DNA of 64,000 bases from Promicromonospora sukumoe (GCF_014137995.1 NZ_JACGWV010000001.1:868001-932000), one strand, 5' to 3'. Positions 26,096 to 36,011 are shown, counted from the first letter of the stretch. Made by a program: numbers and translations. Notes: a model not told the origin generated them from the letters alone.

Positions 26096-26970
26096 GCCTT
26101 GGCCCGCGCGGGCTCGGCCCCGGCCTCGGCGGTCGACGCGGCCCCTGCCGACGCGGACCCGTTGGAGGCAGCCGGCTCGTTCACCAGCCCGGCGCCGAAC
26201 CCGACGGCCTCGGGATCGACGTCGAACATCCGGTCGACCAGCTCGACGGCGAAGCTGCCGGGCGTCGTCGACGTGGTCCGGTCGGCGGCCACGCAGAGCC
26301 AGGCGGTCGCTGCCGTCGCGGCGAGCAGACGGTCCTCGGTGACGGCGGCGCACGCCGCGACCAGGGCGCCGAGCGAGCAGCCGACGCCGGTGACGCGCGT
26401 CATCAGGGGCGTGCCCGCCTGGATGCGCACCACGCGGTCGCCGTCGGTGAGCAGGTCGGACGCGCCGCTGACGGCGATCACGGCGCCGGAGGACCGGGCC
26501 AGGCCGAGCGCGACGTCCCGCACGCCGTCGGGCGTGTCCAGGGAGTCGACGCCGCGGCCGCCGGAGCCGCCCGCGAGCGCCTGGATCTCGGACGCGTTGC
26601 CGCGGACGACGGCGGGGCCGCGGGCGAACAGCTCGGCGGCGAGCCGGGTGCGCAGCGGCAGGGCGCCGATGGCGACGGGGTCGAGCACCCAGGGCACGCC
26701 GGCGGCGGTGGCGCCGTTGACGGCGGCCCGCATGCCGTCGGCCTGGCCGCCCTCGACGGTGCCGAGGTTGATCAGCAGGCCGCCGGCGGCGCCGGCCATG
26801 ACGGGCGCCTCCTCGGGGTCGGCGACCATGGCGGGCGCGGCGCCCGCGGCGAGCAGGACGTTCGCGGTGAAGTTGGTGACCACGACGTTGGTCACGCAGT
26901 GCACCAGTGGGGCGGTGTCGTGCACCGCGGTGACGACCGACGCGACGGCGTCGGGCAGGACGGAGCCCAT
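26092..26970 (-). CDS. thiM: Hydroxyethylthiazole kinase
   Basis: Salvage enzyme that phosphorylates 4-methyl-5-(2-hydroxyethyl)thiazole for thiamin assembly. Characteristic blocks are PLVHCVTNVVVTNFTANVLL (about residues 21-40), SPVMAGAAGGLLINLGT-like (residues 55-71), WVLDPVAIGALPLRT, VVRGNASEIQALAG and the C-terminal VTGVGCSLGALVAA with the catalytic cysteine. The 292-residue length includes an Ala/Glu-rich tail (ASTAEAGAEPARAKA). It is the first gene of the operon thiM-thiE-thiD and sits directly behind a TPP riboswitch. With ThiE and ThiD it forms a complete salvage route from thiazole and HMP. Confidence 0.96.
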   Translation of the reverse strand: MGSVLPDAVASVVTAVHDTAPLVHCVTNVVVTNFTANVLLAAGAAPAMVADPEEAPVMAGAAGGLLINLGTVEGGQADGMRAAVNGATAAGVPWVLDPVAIGALPLRTRLAAELFARGPAVVRGNASEIQALAGGSGGRGVDSLDTPDGVRDVALGLARSSGAVIAVSGASDLLTDGDRVVRIQAGTPLMTRVTGVGCSLGALVAACAAVTEDRLLAATAATAWLCVAADRTTSTTPGSFAVELVDRMFDVDPEAVGFGAGLVNEPAASNGSASAGAASTAEAGAEPARAKA

Positions 26971-26976
26971 GAGGCG

Positions 26977-27068
26977 TTCCCTTCGCTAGCACTACCTAGA
27001 TCAGGTTCCACGGGTGCATCTCAGCCGGGCGGATGCCCGGCGCCCCGCGCCAAGTGGGCCCACCCTAG
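26977..27068 (-). promoter_or_regulatory. TPP (thiamin pyrophosphate) riboswitch
   Basis: On the minus strand the canonical conserved elements occur in order: CTAGGGTGGGC, the pyrimidine-sensing CTGAGATGCACCC, and the pyrophosphate-sensing ACCTGATCTAGGTAGTGCTA followed by GCGAAGGGAACG. The last element carries the AAGGGAA ribosome binding site 6 nt from the thiM ATG, so TPP binding probably blocks translation of thiMED. The variable P3 stem is the GC-rich hairpin around 27028-27055. Confidence 0.96.
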
Positions 27069-27151
27069 TCGCGGACGGCGTTCGTCCGAAACCGTCTCCG
27101 GGGGGTGGGGTGCTAGTTGGGCTCCGGCGGCCCTCCACCACGAAACAGCAA

Positions 27152-27232
27152 CGATGGTGCGCTTCTACCCAGCGATTACGCCCGGAAACAGGCCAGTTCC
27201 GGGCGCAATGACTGGGTAGAAGCGCACCATCG
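27152..27232. repeat. Long inverted repeat, family B copy 2
   Basis: Two 36-nt arms with three internal mismatches and a 9-nt loop (27188-27196). It shares GTGCGCTTCTACCC and CGCCCGGAA with copy 1 at 13144-13214. It lies 24 nt beyond the aminotransferase stop, between that gene and the riboswitch promoter of thiM. Confidence 0.88.
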
Positions 27233-27255
27233 CCGACCGCTCGACCACCGCACGC

Positions 27256-28713
27256 TCAGAGCCGCGTCCACGCCTCGCTCAGCACACCCCGGAGGATCTG
27301 TTCGATCTCGTCGAACTCCGGCTGCCCGACCGTCAGCGGCGGGGCGAGCTGCACCACCGGGTCGCCTCGGTCGTCGGCGCGGCAGTACAGGCCGGCCTCG
27401 AAGAGCGCCGGGGTGAGGAACCCGCGCAGCAGCCGCTCGGCGTCGTCGCCCGAGAACGTCTCCCGGGTGACCTTGTCCCGGACGAGCTCGATCGCGTAGA
27501 AGTACCCGGCGCCGCGCACGTCGCCCACGATCGGCAGGTCGTGCAGCCGCTCCAGGGTGGACCGGAACGCGGGCGCGTTCTCCTTGACCCGCCCGGTCAG
27601 GTCCTCCTCCTCGAAGAGGTCGAGGTTCGCCATGGCGACCGCCGCGGACACCGGGTGCCCGCCGAACGTGTACCCGTGCGCGAACGTCGTCGACCCGTGG
27701 GCGAACGGCTCGTACACCCGGTCGGAGACCAGGCAGGCGCCGATCGGGGAGTAGCCCGACGCCATGCCCTTGGCGCACGTGATCATGTCGGGCACGTAGC
27801 CGAAGTCGTCGCACGCGAAGATCGACCCGATCCGGCCGAACGCGCAGATCACCTCGTCGGAGACCAGCAGCACGTCGTGCCGGTCGCAGATCTCGCGCAC
27901 CCGCTCGAAGTAGCCGGGCGGAGGTGGGAAGCAGCCGCCGGCGTTCTGCACGGGCTCGAGGAACACGGCCGCGACCGAGTCCGGCCCCTCCGTCTCGATG
28001 AGCACCTCGATCTGGTCGGCCGCCCACCGGCCGAACGCCTTCGGGTCGTCGCGCAGGTCCTCGGACGCCCGGTAGATGTCGGTGTTCGGCACCTTGAACG
28101 CGCCCGGGACCAGCGGCTCGAACGGCGCCTTGAAGCCCGGCACGCCCGTCACGGACAGCGCTCCGTGCGTGGTGCCGTGGTACGCGATGTTCCGGGAGAT
28201 CACCTTGTACTTGCCCGGCCGGCCCTGCAGCTTCCAGTACTGCTTGGCCAGCTTGAACGCCGTCTCCACGGCCTCGGAGCCGCCGGTCGTGAAGAACACG
28301 CGGTTCAAGTCGCCCGGCGCGAGGTCGGCCAGGCGTTCGGCCAGGTCGATCGCGGGCGGGTGCGCGAACGACCATAGCGGGAAGTAGGCGAGCTCGCCCG
28401 CCTGCCGCGCCGCGGCCTCCGCGAGCACCCTGCGGCCGTGCCCCGCCTGGACCACGAACAGCCCGGAGAGCCCGTCGATGTACCGGCGTCCGGCGGCGTC
28501 CCACACGTGGTGGCCCTCGCCGCGGACCAGCGTCGGCACCCCCGCGTCCCAGGCGGACTGCCGCGTGAAGTGCCCCCAGAGATGCCGCCGGGCGGCGTCG
28601 TCCCGCGCGGTGCCGCGCGGCGTGACGTTCGCCCCGCCGGGCACCGCCCCGGGCGCCTCACCAGGCGCGCCCCCGGGCGCCCCACCAGGCACGGACACAG
28701 AGCTTCCGGTCAT
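27256..28713 (-). CDS. Class III (omega-type) PLP-dependent aminotransferase
   Basis: Transfers amino groups between an amine or omega-amino acid and a keto acid. Family marks: the dimer/PLP phosphate region TTGGSEAVETAFKLAKQYW (about residues 137-155), ISRNIAYHGTTHGALSVTG, EPVQNAGGCFPPPPGY, the PLP-ring aspartate in VSDEVICAFGRIG, and the Schiff-base lysine in TCAKGMASGYSPIG. HGYTFGGHPV is typical of the aspartate-aminotransferase-like class III group (putrescine, beta-alanine or pyruvate aminotransferases). The first about 35 residues are an unusual Gly/Ala/Pro repeat (GGAPGGAPGEAPGAVPGG) with no family equivalent. The actual substrate is unknown. No binding site better than GGGGG precedes the ATG. 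Confidence 0.9.
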   Translation of the reverse strand: MTGSSVSVPGGAPGGAPGEAPGAVPGGANVTPRGTARDDAARRHLWGHFTRQSAWDAGVPTLVRGEGHHVWDAAGRRYIDGLSGLFVVQAGHGRRVLAEAAARQAGELAYFPLWSFAHPPAIDLAERLADLAPGDLNRVFFTTGGSEAVETAFKLAKQYWKLQGRPGKYKVISRNIAYHGTTHGALSVTGVPGFKAPFEPLVPGAFKVPNTDIYRASEDLRDDPKAFGRWAADQIEVLIETEGPDSVAAVFLEPVQNAGGCFPPPPGYFERVREICDRHDVLLVSDEVICAFGRIGSIFACDDFGYVPDMITCAKGMASGYSPIGACLVSDRVYEPFAHGSTTFAHGYTFGGHPVSAAVAMANLDLFEEEDLTGRVKENAPAFRSTLERLHDLPIVGDVRGAGYFYAIELVRDKVTRETFSGDDAERLLRGFLTPALFEAGLYCRADDRGDPVVQLAPPLTVGQPEFDEIEQILRGVLSEAWTRL

Positions 28714-28765
28714 CGTGATCCCCCGTCGTGGAGCGGCGTCGCGGCTGACCCGACCAGGCTATGGC

Positions 28766-28809
28766 GTGTCAGACGCACAGGTCACCCGAGGGACCTGTAT
28801 GTCTGACAC
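28766..28809. repeat. Long inverted repeat, family A copy 2
   Basis: 44 nt, arms GTGTCAGACGCACAGGTC and GACCTGTATGTCTGACAC with two mispaired positions, one a G:U. It lies 24 nt behind the stop of the 768-residue membrane-protein gene and upstream of the aminotransferase start. Confidence 0.85.
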
Positions 28810-28832
28810 GGCGAGCGCCGCCGCGGCAACAC

Positions 28833-31139
28833 TCACCGCCGGCTCGTCCAGTTGAAGACCGCCCACCCCGTCACCAGCGCGCCCACGGTGACCAGCGCCG
28901 TGGCCGTGACGGCCTGGATCGGGCCGATGAGCGACGCGTCCAGCGCCACCTGGACGGTACCGATCAGGGCGTACACCCCGGCGAAGACCGTGATCGCGGA
29001 CAGCGTGCCGTCCATCAGCCGACGCCGGGACCGCTCCCGCCGGACCTCCGCCGCGCGCTCGCGGTCGCCGTGCAGCCGTTCGAGCGCCGCGAGCCGGGCC
29101 GCGATCGGCTCCTGGAGCAGCTCGCGCAGCCGTTCGGTGACGCCGGCGGCCTGCTGCTCGAACCGCGACGCGTGCAGGAGCTGGTTGAGCATCCGCGACT
29201 CCAGCGCGGAGGCGAGGAACGTCGGCGAGGTGATCGTCGTCAGGGTGGTGCGCACCTCCGAGGCGAACTCGTGCAGCCGTAGCTGCTCGCGCGTGAGCCG
29301 CTCCTTGCGGTCGGCGAGGTCGGCGCCGTTGTTCACGTCGTGGTCGGCGAGCATGGTCGCGACGATCCGCAGGTGGTCGGCCAGGGTGGCGTTCCAGGCG
29401 CTGAACAGCCCGTTGAGGCTGGCCACGAACTCGGCGAGCGAGCCGTACTGGGAGATCTTGAAGTGCGCCGTCCCGACCAGAGCCACGGTGGTGGAGTTCG
29501 TGGCCACCGCGACGACGTCGCCCAGGTGCCGCACGCCCTCCAGCAGCACGGGGTTGCGCTGCCGCAGGGTCCAGTCGCACAGCGTGGCGGTGCCGTAGGA
29601 CACGGGCTGCAGCAGCACCTGCGAGCCGAACGCGGCCAGCATCTCGTCGCCCATGTTGACCGGCGTCCGGCGTTCCGGGGGAGCGGCAGGGCCCTGCCCC
29701 CGGCTCGCCTCGTAGACGGTGGTGACCACGTGGGCGCGCCCCTGGGCGATCTCGGTGCCCCGGCGGACCAGGTCCGCCGTCGCCCGCTGGAGCAGGTCGG
29801 CCAGGTCGAAGAGGCGTTCGGGCGGGAGCGCGCCGCCCGGGTCGACGTCGACGGGCGAGCCGTCCAGCGCGATCCACCGCACCCGGATGTCGGCGTGCAG
29901 GTTGGACAGCCGGAACCGGGCGTCGCGGACCTGCTGCGGCGACTGGTCGCGCGACGAGTACCGGAACCGCACGTAGTGGTTGCCGAACTCGGTGAACCGC
30001 ACGTCGCAGGACAGCTCCGCGATGAACGTCCCGTCGGGCTGCTCCAGGCGCACGTTCGGCATCGACAGCGACGCGCCGCCGTACGGGCGGGCCGCCCGGT
30101 CGACGCTCGCCCAGACGTCGTCCATCTTGAGGCGGCCGCGCACGGCGAAGGCCTGGACGCCCAGCAGCTCCGGGCGCTCGTCCCGGTGCGCGAGCCGCCG
30201 GATGGCGGTCACCGCGGCGGCGGGCCGCACGTCGCGCAGCCCGAACGGGTAGATGTAGACCGTCCGCAGCCGGTCGAGCGTGAGCCAGGTCGCGTCGAGG
30301 TTGCGGTACAGCTCCGTCAGGTGCATCCGGTAGGAGCGCAGCTCGCTGGCGAGGATGTAGTTGAGGTGCCGGTCGGTCTCGGCGGCGCGCAGCCCGTCCA
30401 GCGCGGGGCCCAGCCGGGCGGGCTCGCCCGCCATCGCGTCCGACGCCGCCCCCGCGGCCTCGGCCAGCGCGCGGAAGTACCGGACGCGCGTGACGGCCTG
30501 GGGCACCAGGGCGCGGCGGAACGGCGACGTGGGGTCGGGGATCGCCCGGGCGGCCTGCAGCAGCTCGCCGCACCGGTCTCCGGCTCGCCCGGCGGCGTCG
30601 GCCACGCGGAGCAGGTCGCCCGCGCTGCGGGCGGCGGCCGTGTGCATCTGGGTGATCAGCGTGCGCAGCAGCACGGCGACGGCGTCGCCCTCGGCCCGGC
30701 AGACGTCGTCGGGCGCGCGGTCCCGGCAGGTCTCCCAGGTCTCGACGAAGGCCCGCAGCGGCACGATGATGCGGCCGTGCCGGAACGTGTACTGCAGCGC
30801 GTCGCTCGCCTGCGACCACAGGTACACCCCGAGCAGCGCGGCGGCCCGCGGCCGGTCGACGACGGCGGTCAGCGCCGCGGCGGTCTCCGGGCCACGCGGG
30901 TCGCCGGTCACGGGATGACGGCGGTTGGGTGCGTCGCCGTCGTCGCCCATGTTCCAGCGCGACGCCGCCCAGATGGCGCTGACGTCCACGCCGATCTCGC
31001 GCAGCTGCCGGGCGACCCGCGAGTCGCCGTCCGCGGCGGACCAGGCCTCGGTCTGGAACATCGAGGTCAGGCTCTCCGCGAGGGAGGACGGGCCGTGCGC
31101 GTGCAGCTCCCGGAACCCAGGGACGGACGAAACCGACAT
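28833..31139 (-). CDS. Uncharacterised 768-residue protein with C-terminal membrane hairpin
   Basis: I do not recognise this family. Residues 1-460 are mixed alpha/beta with no signal peptide; they include a beta-rich stretch about 325-435 (SLSMPNVRLEQPDGTFIAEL, then NHYVRFRYSSRDQS). Residues about 500-690 are long charged helices, likely coiled coil (RERAAEVRRERSRRRLMDG). Two adjacent membrane helices follow at about 705-725 (SAITVFAGVYALIGTVQVAL) and 740-763. Long helices followed by two C-terminal membrane helices resemble the layout of CorA-type proteins, but no GMN pore motif is present. The ATG is 6-7 nt behind a promoter with both boxes, so the mRNA is probably leaderless. Confidence 0.7.
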   Translation of the reverse strand: MSVSSVPGFRELHAHGPSSLAESLTSMFQTEAWSAADGDSRVARQLREIGVDVSAIWAASRWNMGDDGDAPNRRHPVTGDPRGPETAAALTAVVDRPRAAALLGVYLWSQASDALQYTFRHGRIIVPLRAFVETWETCRDRAPDDVCRAEGDAVAVLLRTLITQMHTAAARSAGDLLRVADAAGRAGDRCGELLQAARAIPDPTSPFRRALVPQAVTRVRYFRALAEAAGAASDAMAGEPARLGPALDGLRAAETDRHLNYILASELRSYRMHLTELYRNLDATWLTLDRLRTVYIYPFGLRDVRPAAAVTAIRRLAHRDERPELLGVQAFAVRGRLKMDDVWASVDRAARPYGGASLSMPNVRLEQPDGTFIAELSCDVRFTEFGNHYVRFRYSSRDQSPQQVRDARFRLSNLHADIRVRWIALDGSPVDVDPGGALPPERLFDLADLLQRATADLVRRGTEIAQGRAHVVTTVYEASRGQGPAAPPERRTPVNMGDEMLAAFGSQVLLQPVSYGTATLCDWTLRQRNPVLLEGVRHLGDVVAVATNSTTVALVGTAHFKISQYGSLAEFVASLNGLFSAWNATLADHLRIVATMLADHDVNNGADLADRKERLTREQLRLHEFASEVRTTLTTITSPTFLASALESRMLNQLLHASRFEQQAAGVTERLRELLQEPIAARLAALERLHGDRERAAEVRRERSRRRLMDGTLSAITVFAGVYALIGTVQVALDASLIGPIQAVTATALVTVGALVTGWAVFNWTSRR

Positions 31140-31145
31140 GCCACC

Positions 31146-31174
31146 AGGTTAATGATGAGTAACCGATGTTTCAA
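31146..31174 (-). promoter_or_regulatory. Promoter of the 768-residue membrane-protein gene
   Basis: On the minus strand TTGAAA (31174-31169) and TAACCT (31151-31146) are separated by exactly 17 bp, the best-formed sigma-A-type promoter in the window. The -10 ends 6 nt before the ATG at 31139, implying a leaderless transcript. Confidence 0.65.
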
Positions 31175-31265
31175 CGAATCACCATGTAGGCGGCATGGGG
31201 TGAACGTCGGGTGGCCGTCCCGGGGGGAGCCGCGCGCGGCTTCCCTGGCTGTCAGACAGGTGTCG

Positions 31266-31271
31266 TAGTCT
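31266..31271 (+). promoter_or_regulatory. Candidate -10 box of a leaderless rseP transcript
   Basis: TAGTCT ends 7 nt before the rseP GTG, which has no ribosome binding site. A convincing -35 box is absent. Confidence 0.4.
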
Positions 31272-31278
31272 CGGTCCC

Positions 31279-32601
31279 GTGAGCATCGTTCCGCACATCG
31301 TTGGTGTGCTCGTCCTGCTGGTGGGCGTCCTGGTCTCGGTCGGTCTGCACGAGCTGGGGCACATGATCCCGGCCAAGAAGTTCGGCGTGCGCGTCAGCCA
31401 GTACATGGTGGGCTTCGGCCCCACCCTCTGGTCGCGGACCAAGGGCGAGACCGAGTACGGGATCAAGGCCATCCCGCTCGGCGGTTTCGTGCGCCTGGTC
31501 GGCATGATGCCGCCTGCCCCCGAGGGCACGAAGCGCAAGAAGGGCTTCTGGAACGAGCTCGTCGCGGACGCGCGCGACGCGTCGGTCGCCGAGGTGCGGC
31601 CCGGCGAGGAGCACCGCGCGTTCTACAACCTCTCGACGCCCAAGAAGCTCGTGGTCATGTTCGGCGGGCCGTTCATGAACCTCGTGATCGCCACGTTCCT
31701 GATGGCCATCATCCTGATCGGCTACGGCCTGCCCGCCGTCTCCACGACCGTGGCCCAGCTCTCCGACTGCGTCCCGGCGTCCGCGACGTCCAGCGCCACC
31801 GGCGACGACTGCGAGGGGCAGCCGGCCGCGCCCGCCGCGGCCGCGGGCCTCCAGCCGGGCGACGAGGTCGTCTCCTTCGGCGGTACCGAGGTCACCGGCT
31901 GGCAGCAGCTCGTCGGCCTGATCAACGCCTCCGCAGGCCGCGAGTCCGACGTCGTCGTGCTGCGCGACGGCGAGCGCGTCACGCTCGAGGTGACCCCCGC
32001 CGAGACCGAGCGCCCCGTCGTGGACGAGCAGGGCGCAGCCGTCCTGGCCGCCGACGGCACGCCGGTCACCGAGCCGGGCGGGTTCGTGGGCTTCTCCCCG
32101 CTCCAGGTCCGCGAGCCGCAGCCGCTGTCGCGTGTGCTGCCCGAGGTCGGCAACATGACCTGGCAGACGGCGACCATGGTCGCGACACTGCCGGTCCGCG
32201 TGGCCGAGGCCGCCACCCAGGCCTTCACGGCCGAGGAGCGCTCGCAGGACTCCGTGCAGTCGATGGTGGGCGTCGCGCGGATCAGCGGCGAGATCATGGC
32301 GCTGGACGAGGCCATCCTCGACCGCGTGATGATCTACCTCAGCCTGCTCGCGAGCCTGAACATCGCGCTGTTCGTGTTCAACCTCATCCCGCTCCTGCCG
32401 CTCGACGGCGGGCACCTGGTCAACGCCCTGTACGAGGGCGGCAAGCGGACCGTCGCGCGGGTACGCGGCGCCGCCGTCCTGCCCGGTCCCGCCGACGTCG
32501 CGCGCATGACCCCCGTGGCCTACGTGGTCTTCCTGATCCTGCTCGGCGTGGGCGGCGTGCTCATCGTGGCGGACCTGGTGGATCCCGTGCGGATCACGTG
32601 A
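31279..32601 (+). CDS. rseP: Site-2 intramembrane zinc metalloprotease (RseP/Rip1-type)
   Basis: A 440-residue membrane protease that cleaves transmembrane anti-sigma factors or other membrane substrates. The zinc motif HELGH is in the first membrane helix (SVGLHELGHMIPAKKFGV, about residues 23-40). The second zinc ligand region is NLIPLLPLDGGHLVNALYEG near the end. A PDZ domain lies between (AAAAGLQPGDEVVSFGGTEV, about 185-205). The GPFMNLVIATFLM block follows the first helix cluster. There is a 25-residue acidic insertion (ATSSATGDDCEGQP) before the PDZ domain. It precedes ispG by 51 nt, the classical actinobacterial order. Confidence 0.95.
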   Translation: MSIVPHIVGVLVLLVGVLVSVGLHELGHMIPAKKFGVRVSQYMVGFGPTLWSRTKGETEYGIKAIPLGGFVRLVGMMPPAPEGTKRKKGFWNELVADARDASVAEVRPGEEHRAFYNLSTPKKLVVMFGGPFMNLVIATFLMAIILIGYGLPAVSTTVAQLSDCVPASATSSATGDDCEGQPAAPAAAAGLQPGDEVVSFGGTEVTGWQQLVGLINASAGRESDVVVLRDGERVTLEVTPAETERPVVDEQGAAVLAADGTPVTEPGGFVGFSPLQVREPQPLSRVLPEVGNMTWQTATMVATLPVRVAEAATQAFTAEERSQDSVQSMVGVARISGEIMALDEAILDRVMIYLSLLASLNIALFVFNLIPLLPLDGGHLVNALYEGGKRTVARVRGAAVLPGPADVARMTPVAYVVFLILLGVGGVLIVADLVDPVRIT

Positions 32602-32640
32602 CGCCAGACACCATGTGCGTTTCGCACCTTCTGAAACGTG

Positions 32641-32646
32641 GATACT
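32641..32646 (+). promoter_or_regulatory. Possible -10 box of a leaderless ispG transcript
   Basis: GATACT ends 6 nt before the GTG at 32653; that GTG has no ribosome binding site. Confidence 0.4.
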
Positions 32647-32652
32647 GATCCT

Positions 32653-33816
<1,164 letters not shown>

Positions 33817-33876
33817 GCCGCAGCAGGATCGCGGGCTCGGGCGATACTGAAGGTTCGGACTCGAACGGAGCAAGGC

Positions 33877-34839
33877 ATGGCTCGTTGGCGCACCCCGGTT
33901 CCGGCCGGGGCGCGCCCCGACGGGCCGTTGGAACCGGGCGAACAGGACATGGGCTCGCAGCTCGGCCGCGGCGACATGCTCGCGCGGTCGCTCACCCGCG
34001 CCGACCTCGCGGCGGCGCTGGCCGTGTGCGCCGTCGACCCGGTCGCCTCCGTGCTCGCCACGGCCCGCCTGGAGATCGCGGCGCGCTCCGGGTTCGGCGC
34101 CGCCGCAGGTCAGGCGTGGGGTTTTCCCGCCGTCGGGCCGCTGGAGGCGGTGTGCTGGTCCGGCGCCAACCTGGTGCCCGTGGTCCCGATCACCGACCCG
34201 GCCCGCCGGGCCGAGGCGATCGCCGCGTTCACGACCGTCGCCCGGATCTACGGGCGGCGGTCGTCGTCGATCGTGGGGGAGCAGCGGGCCGCCCTCGCGC
34301 TCTGGGAGCGTCTGTCCCCCCACTGGCCCGCGGCCCGGGACGTGCGCGCCGACCAGCCGTCGATGGCCATCGGCAACGACCCCCTGGTCGCGCCCGACCC
34401 CACCGTCCGGCGCTCCGTGCCCTCCGAGCTGGAGCTCGTGCTGCCCGCCTGCGTGCGCATGTTCACCGAGGAGGTCGGCTACTCGCCGATCGCCGCCGGC
34501 GGGTCCGCCTACGCCGAGCGCGTGCGCTCGCTCATCACGGAGGGGCGCTCGTTCGTGCGCCTCGTGCCCGACGGCGACGGCCGGCCCGCCGTCGGCTTCA
34601 AGGCCGAGCTCGGCGCGGTGGCCGGCGGGGTCGCCCAGGTGCAGGGCGTCTGGGTGGAGCCCGCGTTCCGTGGACGCGGATGGTCGGAGTCCGGGATGGC
34701 GGCGGTGGTCGCCGCGACCCGCGCCACGATCGCGCCGGTCGTGTCGCTCTACGTCAACGCCTACAACGAGCGGGCCATGGCCGCGTACCGGCGGGTCGGC
34801 TTCGAGCAGGTCGGCACGTTCGCGACGGTCCTCTTCTGA
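33877..34839 (+). CDS. GNAT N-acetyltransferase with N-terminal DUF4081 domain
   Basis: A 320-residue acetyltransferase. Residues about 35-150 are the DUF4081 region (RADLAAALAVCAVDPVASVL) found with GNAT domains in actinobacteria. The GNAT domain spans about 165-320, with the acetyl-CoA-binding loop VEPAFRGRGWSESGMAAVV (R/Q-x-x-G-x-G/A pattern) and YVNAYNERAMAAYRRVGFEQ at the end. The acceptor is unknown. GGAG lies before the ATG. Three in-frame TGA codons occur in a row at the 3' end (period 9 bp). It sits after ispG, a common actinobacterial position. Confidence 0.9.
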   Translation: MARWRTPVPAGARPDGPLEPGEQDMGSQLGRGDMLARSLTRADLAAALAVCAVDPVASVLATARLEIAARSGFGAAAGQAWGFPAVGPLEAVCWSGANLVPVVPITDPARRAEAIAAFTTVARIYGRRSSSIVGEQRAALALWERLSPHWPAARDVRADQPSMAIGNDPLVAPDPTVRRSVPSELELVLPACVRMFTEEVGYSPIAAGGSAYAERVRSLITEGRSFVRLVPDGDGRPAVGFKAELGAVAGGVAQVQGVWVEPAFRGRGWSESGMAAVVAATRATIAPVVSLYVNAYNERAMAAYRRVGFEQVGTFATVLF

Positions 34840-34863
34840 CGCCTCTGACGCCTCTGACGCCGC
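34836..34863. repeat. 9-bp tandem repeat over the GNAT stop codon
   Basis: TCTGACGCC is repeated three times so that TGA recurs in frame at each unit. It is a probable slippage array with no visible function beyond serving as stops. Confidence 0.55.
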
Positions 34864-34877
34864 TCCGCGCTGTCGCT

Positions 34878-34949
34878 CTCTCCTTCGAGACCTAAGTTTC
34901 TTCGCTTTCGGCCGCCCCAAAGCGAAGAAACTTAGGTCTCGAAGGAGAG
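34878..34949. repeat. Long inverted repeat, family D copy 2
   Basis: Perfect 31-bp stem (34878-34908 and 34919-34949) with a 10-nt loop, in the gap between two convergent genes. GAGACCTAAGTTTCTTCGC is shared with copy 1 at 24087-24156. Confidence 0.92.
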
Positions 34950-34994
34950 GGGGCCGAGCCGGTTCAAGGGCTCAGTGCGCCCCGTCCGGCGGGT

Positions 34995-35921
34995 TCAGCG
35001 CAGGAGCTTGGACATGCGGCGGTCCGCCAGCGGCTTGCCGCCCGTCTGACACGTCGGGCAGTACTGCATCGAGCGGTCGGCGAACGACACCTCGTGCACG
35101 AGGTCGCCGCACGGCACCCCGTTCCAGCCCGGGCACGGCTCGCCGGTGCGCCCGTGCACCCTCATGCCGGCGCGCTTGGCGTCCTTGAGCTCCTTGGCCG
35201 GCTTGCCCGACGCCGCCTCGATGGCCTCCGTGAGCACGTCGCCGATCGCCTGGTGCAGCCGGGCGGTCTCCTCGGGCGTGAACGTCCCGGTCAGCTTGTA
35301 CGGGCTGAACCGGCTCACGAGCAGGATCTCGTCGCTGTAGGCGTTACCGATCCCCGCGATGGCCCGCTGGTCGCGCAGCAGGCCCTTGACCTGCTGGTTC
35401 TTCGCCTTGAGCAGGTCGGCGAGCACCTCGGTCGTGAACTCCGGGGCGAGCGGCTCCACGCCCAGGGAGGCGATCATCTCGACGTCGGCCGGGTCGCGGA
35501 CCACGTGCACCGCCAGCCGCTTGCGGGTGCCCGCCTCGGTCAGGTCGAAGCCGGAGCCGTCGTCGAGCCGCACGCGCAGCGCGAGGACGGCACCCCGGCT
35601 GGAGCCGCCGAGCGAGGGGCGCACCGGCTTGGTGGACAGCGCGTCCGACCAGCGCACCCAGCCGCCCCGCGAGAGATGGAAGACCAGGTGCAGCGGGGCG
35701 CCGTCGGGCCCGGCCCCGGAGCCGGCGGGGGAGACCGCCAGGTCCAGCCACTTGCCGTGCCGGGCCACGTCCACGACCTGGCCCCCGGCGAGCGCGGCGG
35801 GCGGCGGGTCGAACGTCTTGAGCGCGGCGATCGAGCCCACCTCCACCGCGCTGACCGTGCGTCCCGCGGTCCGCGCGCGCAGGAAGTCGGCGAGCGCGGC
35901 GACCTCGGGCAGCTCCGGCAT
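34995..35921 (-). CDS. Formamidopyrimidine-DNA-glycosylase family protein (Fpg/Nei-type)
   Basis: Base-excision-repair glycosylase/AP lyase for oxidised bases. The mature N-terminal Pro2-Glu3 (MPELPEV) is the catalytic dyad. The middle H2TH domain contains [20 protein letters not shown] (about residues 195-214) and [15 protein letters not shown] opens the zinc region. The C-terminal zinc finger has its four cysteines (CPGWNGVPC and YCPTCQTGG). At 308 residues it is a little longer than E. coli Fpg (269). It could be a Nei-type enzyme specific for oxidised pyrimidines; sequence alone does not decide. I chose ATG 35921 because the Pro2-Glu3 start is required for activity. Confidence 0.92.
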   Translation of the reverse strand: MPELPEVAALADFLRARTAGRTVSAVEVGSIAALKTFDPPPAALAGGQVVDVARHGKWLDLAVSPAGSGAGPDGAPLHLVFHLSRGGWVRWSDALSTKPVRPSLGGSSRGAVLALRVRLDDGSGFDLTEAGTRKRLAVHVVRDPADVEMIASLGVEPLAPEFTTEVLADLLKAKNQQVKGLLRDQRAIAGIGNAYSDEILLVSRFSPYKLTGTFTPEETARLHQAIGDVLTEAIEAASGKPAKELKDAKRAGMRVHGRTGEPCPGWNGVPCGDLVHEVSFADRSMQYCPTCQTGGKPLADRRMSKLLR

Positions 35922-36011
35922 GGCCTCATCCTCCGCAACTTCCCGCAGCACGGCAAGACCTGCCCCGGGCCCCACCACTAATTCCGGGCGAGCCGCGGGG
36001 CCCCGCGCGGA

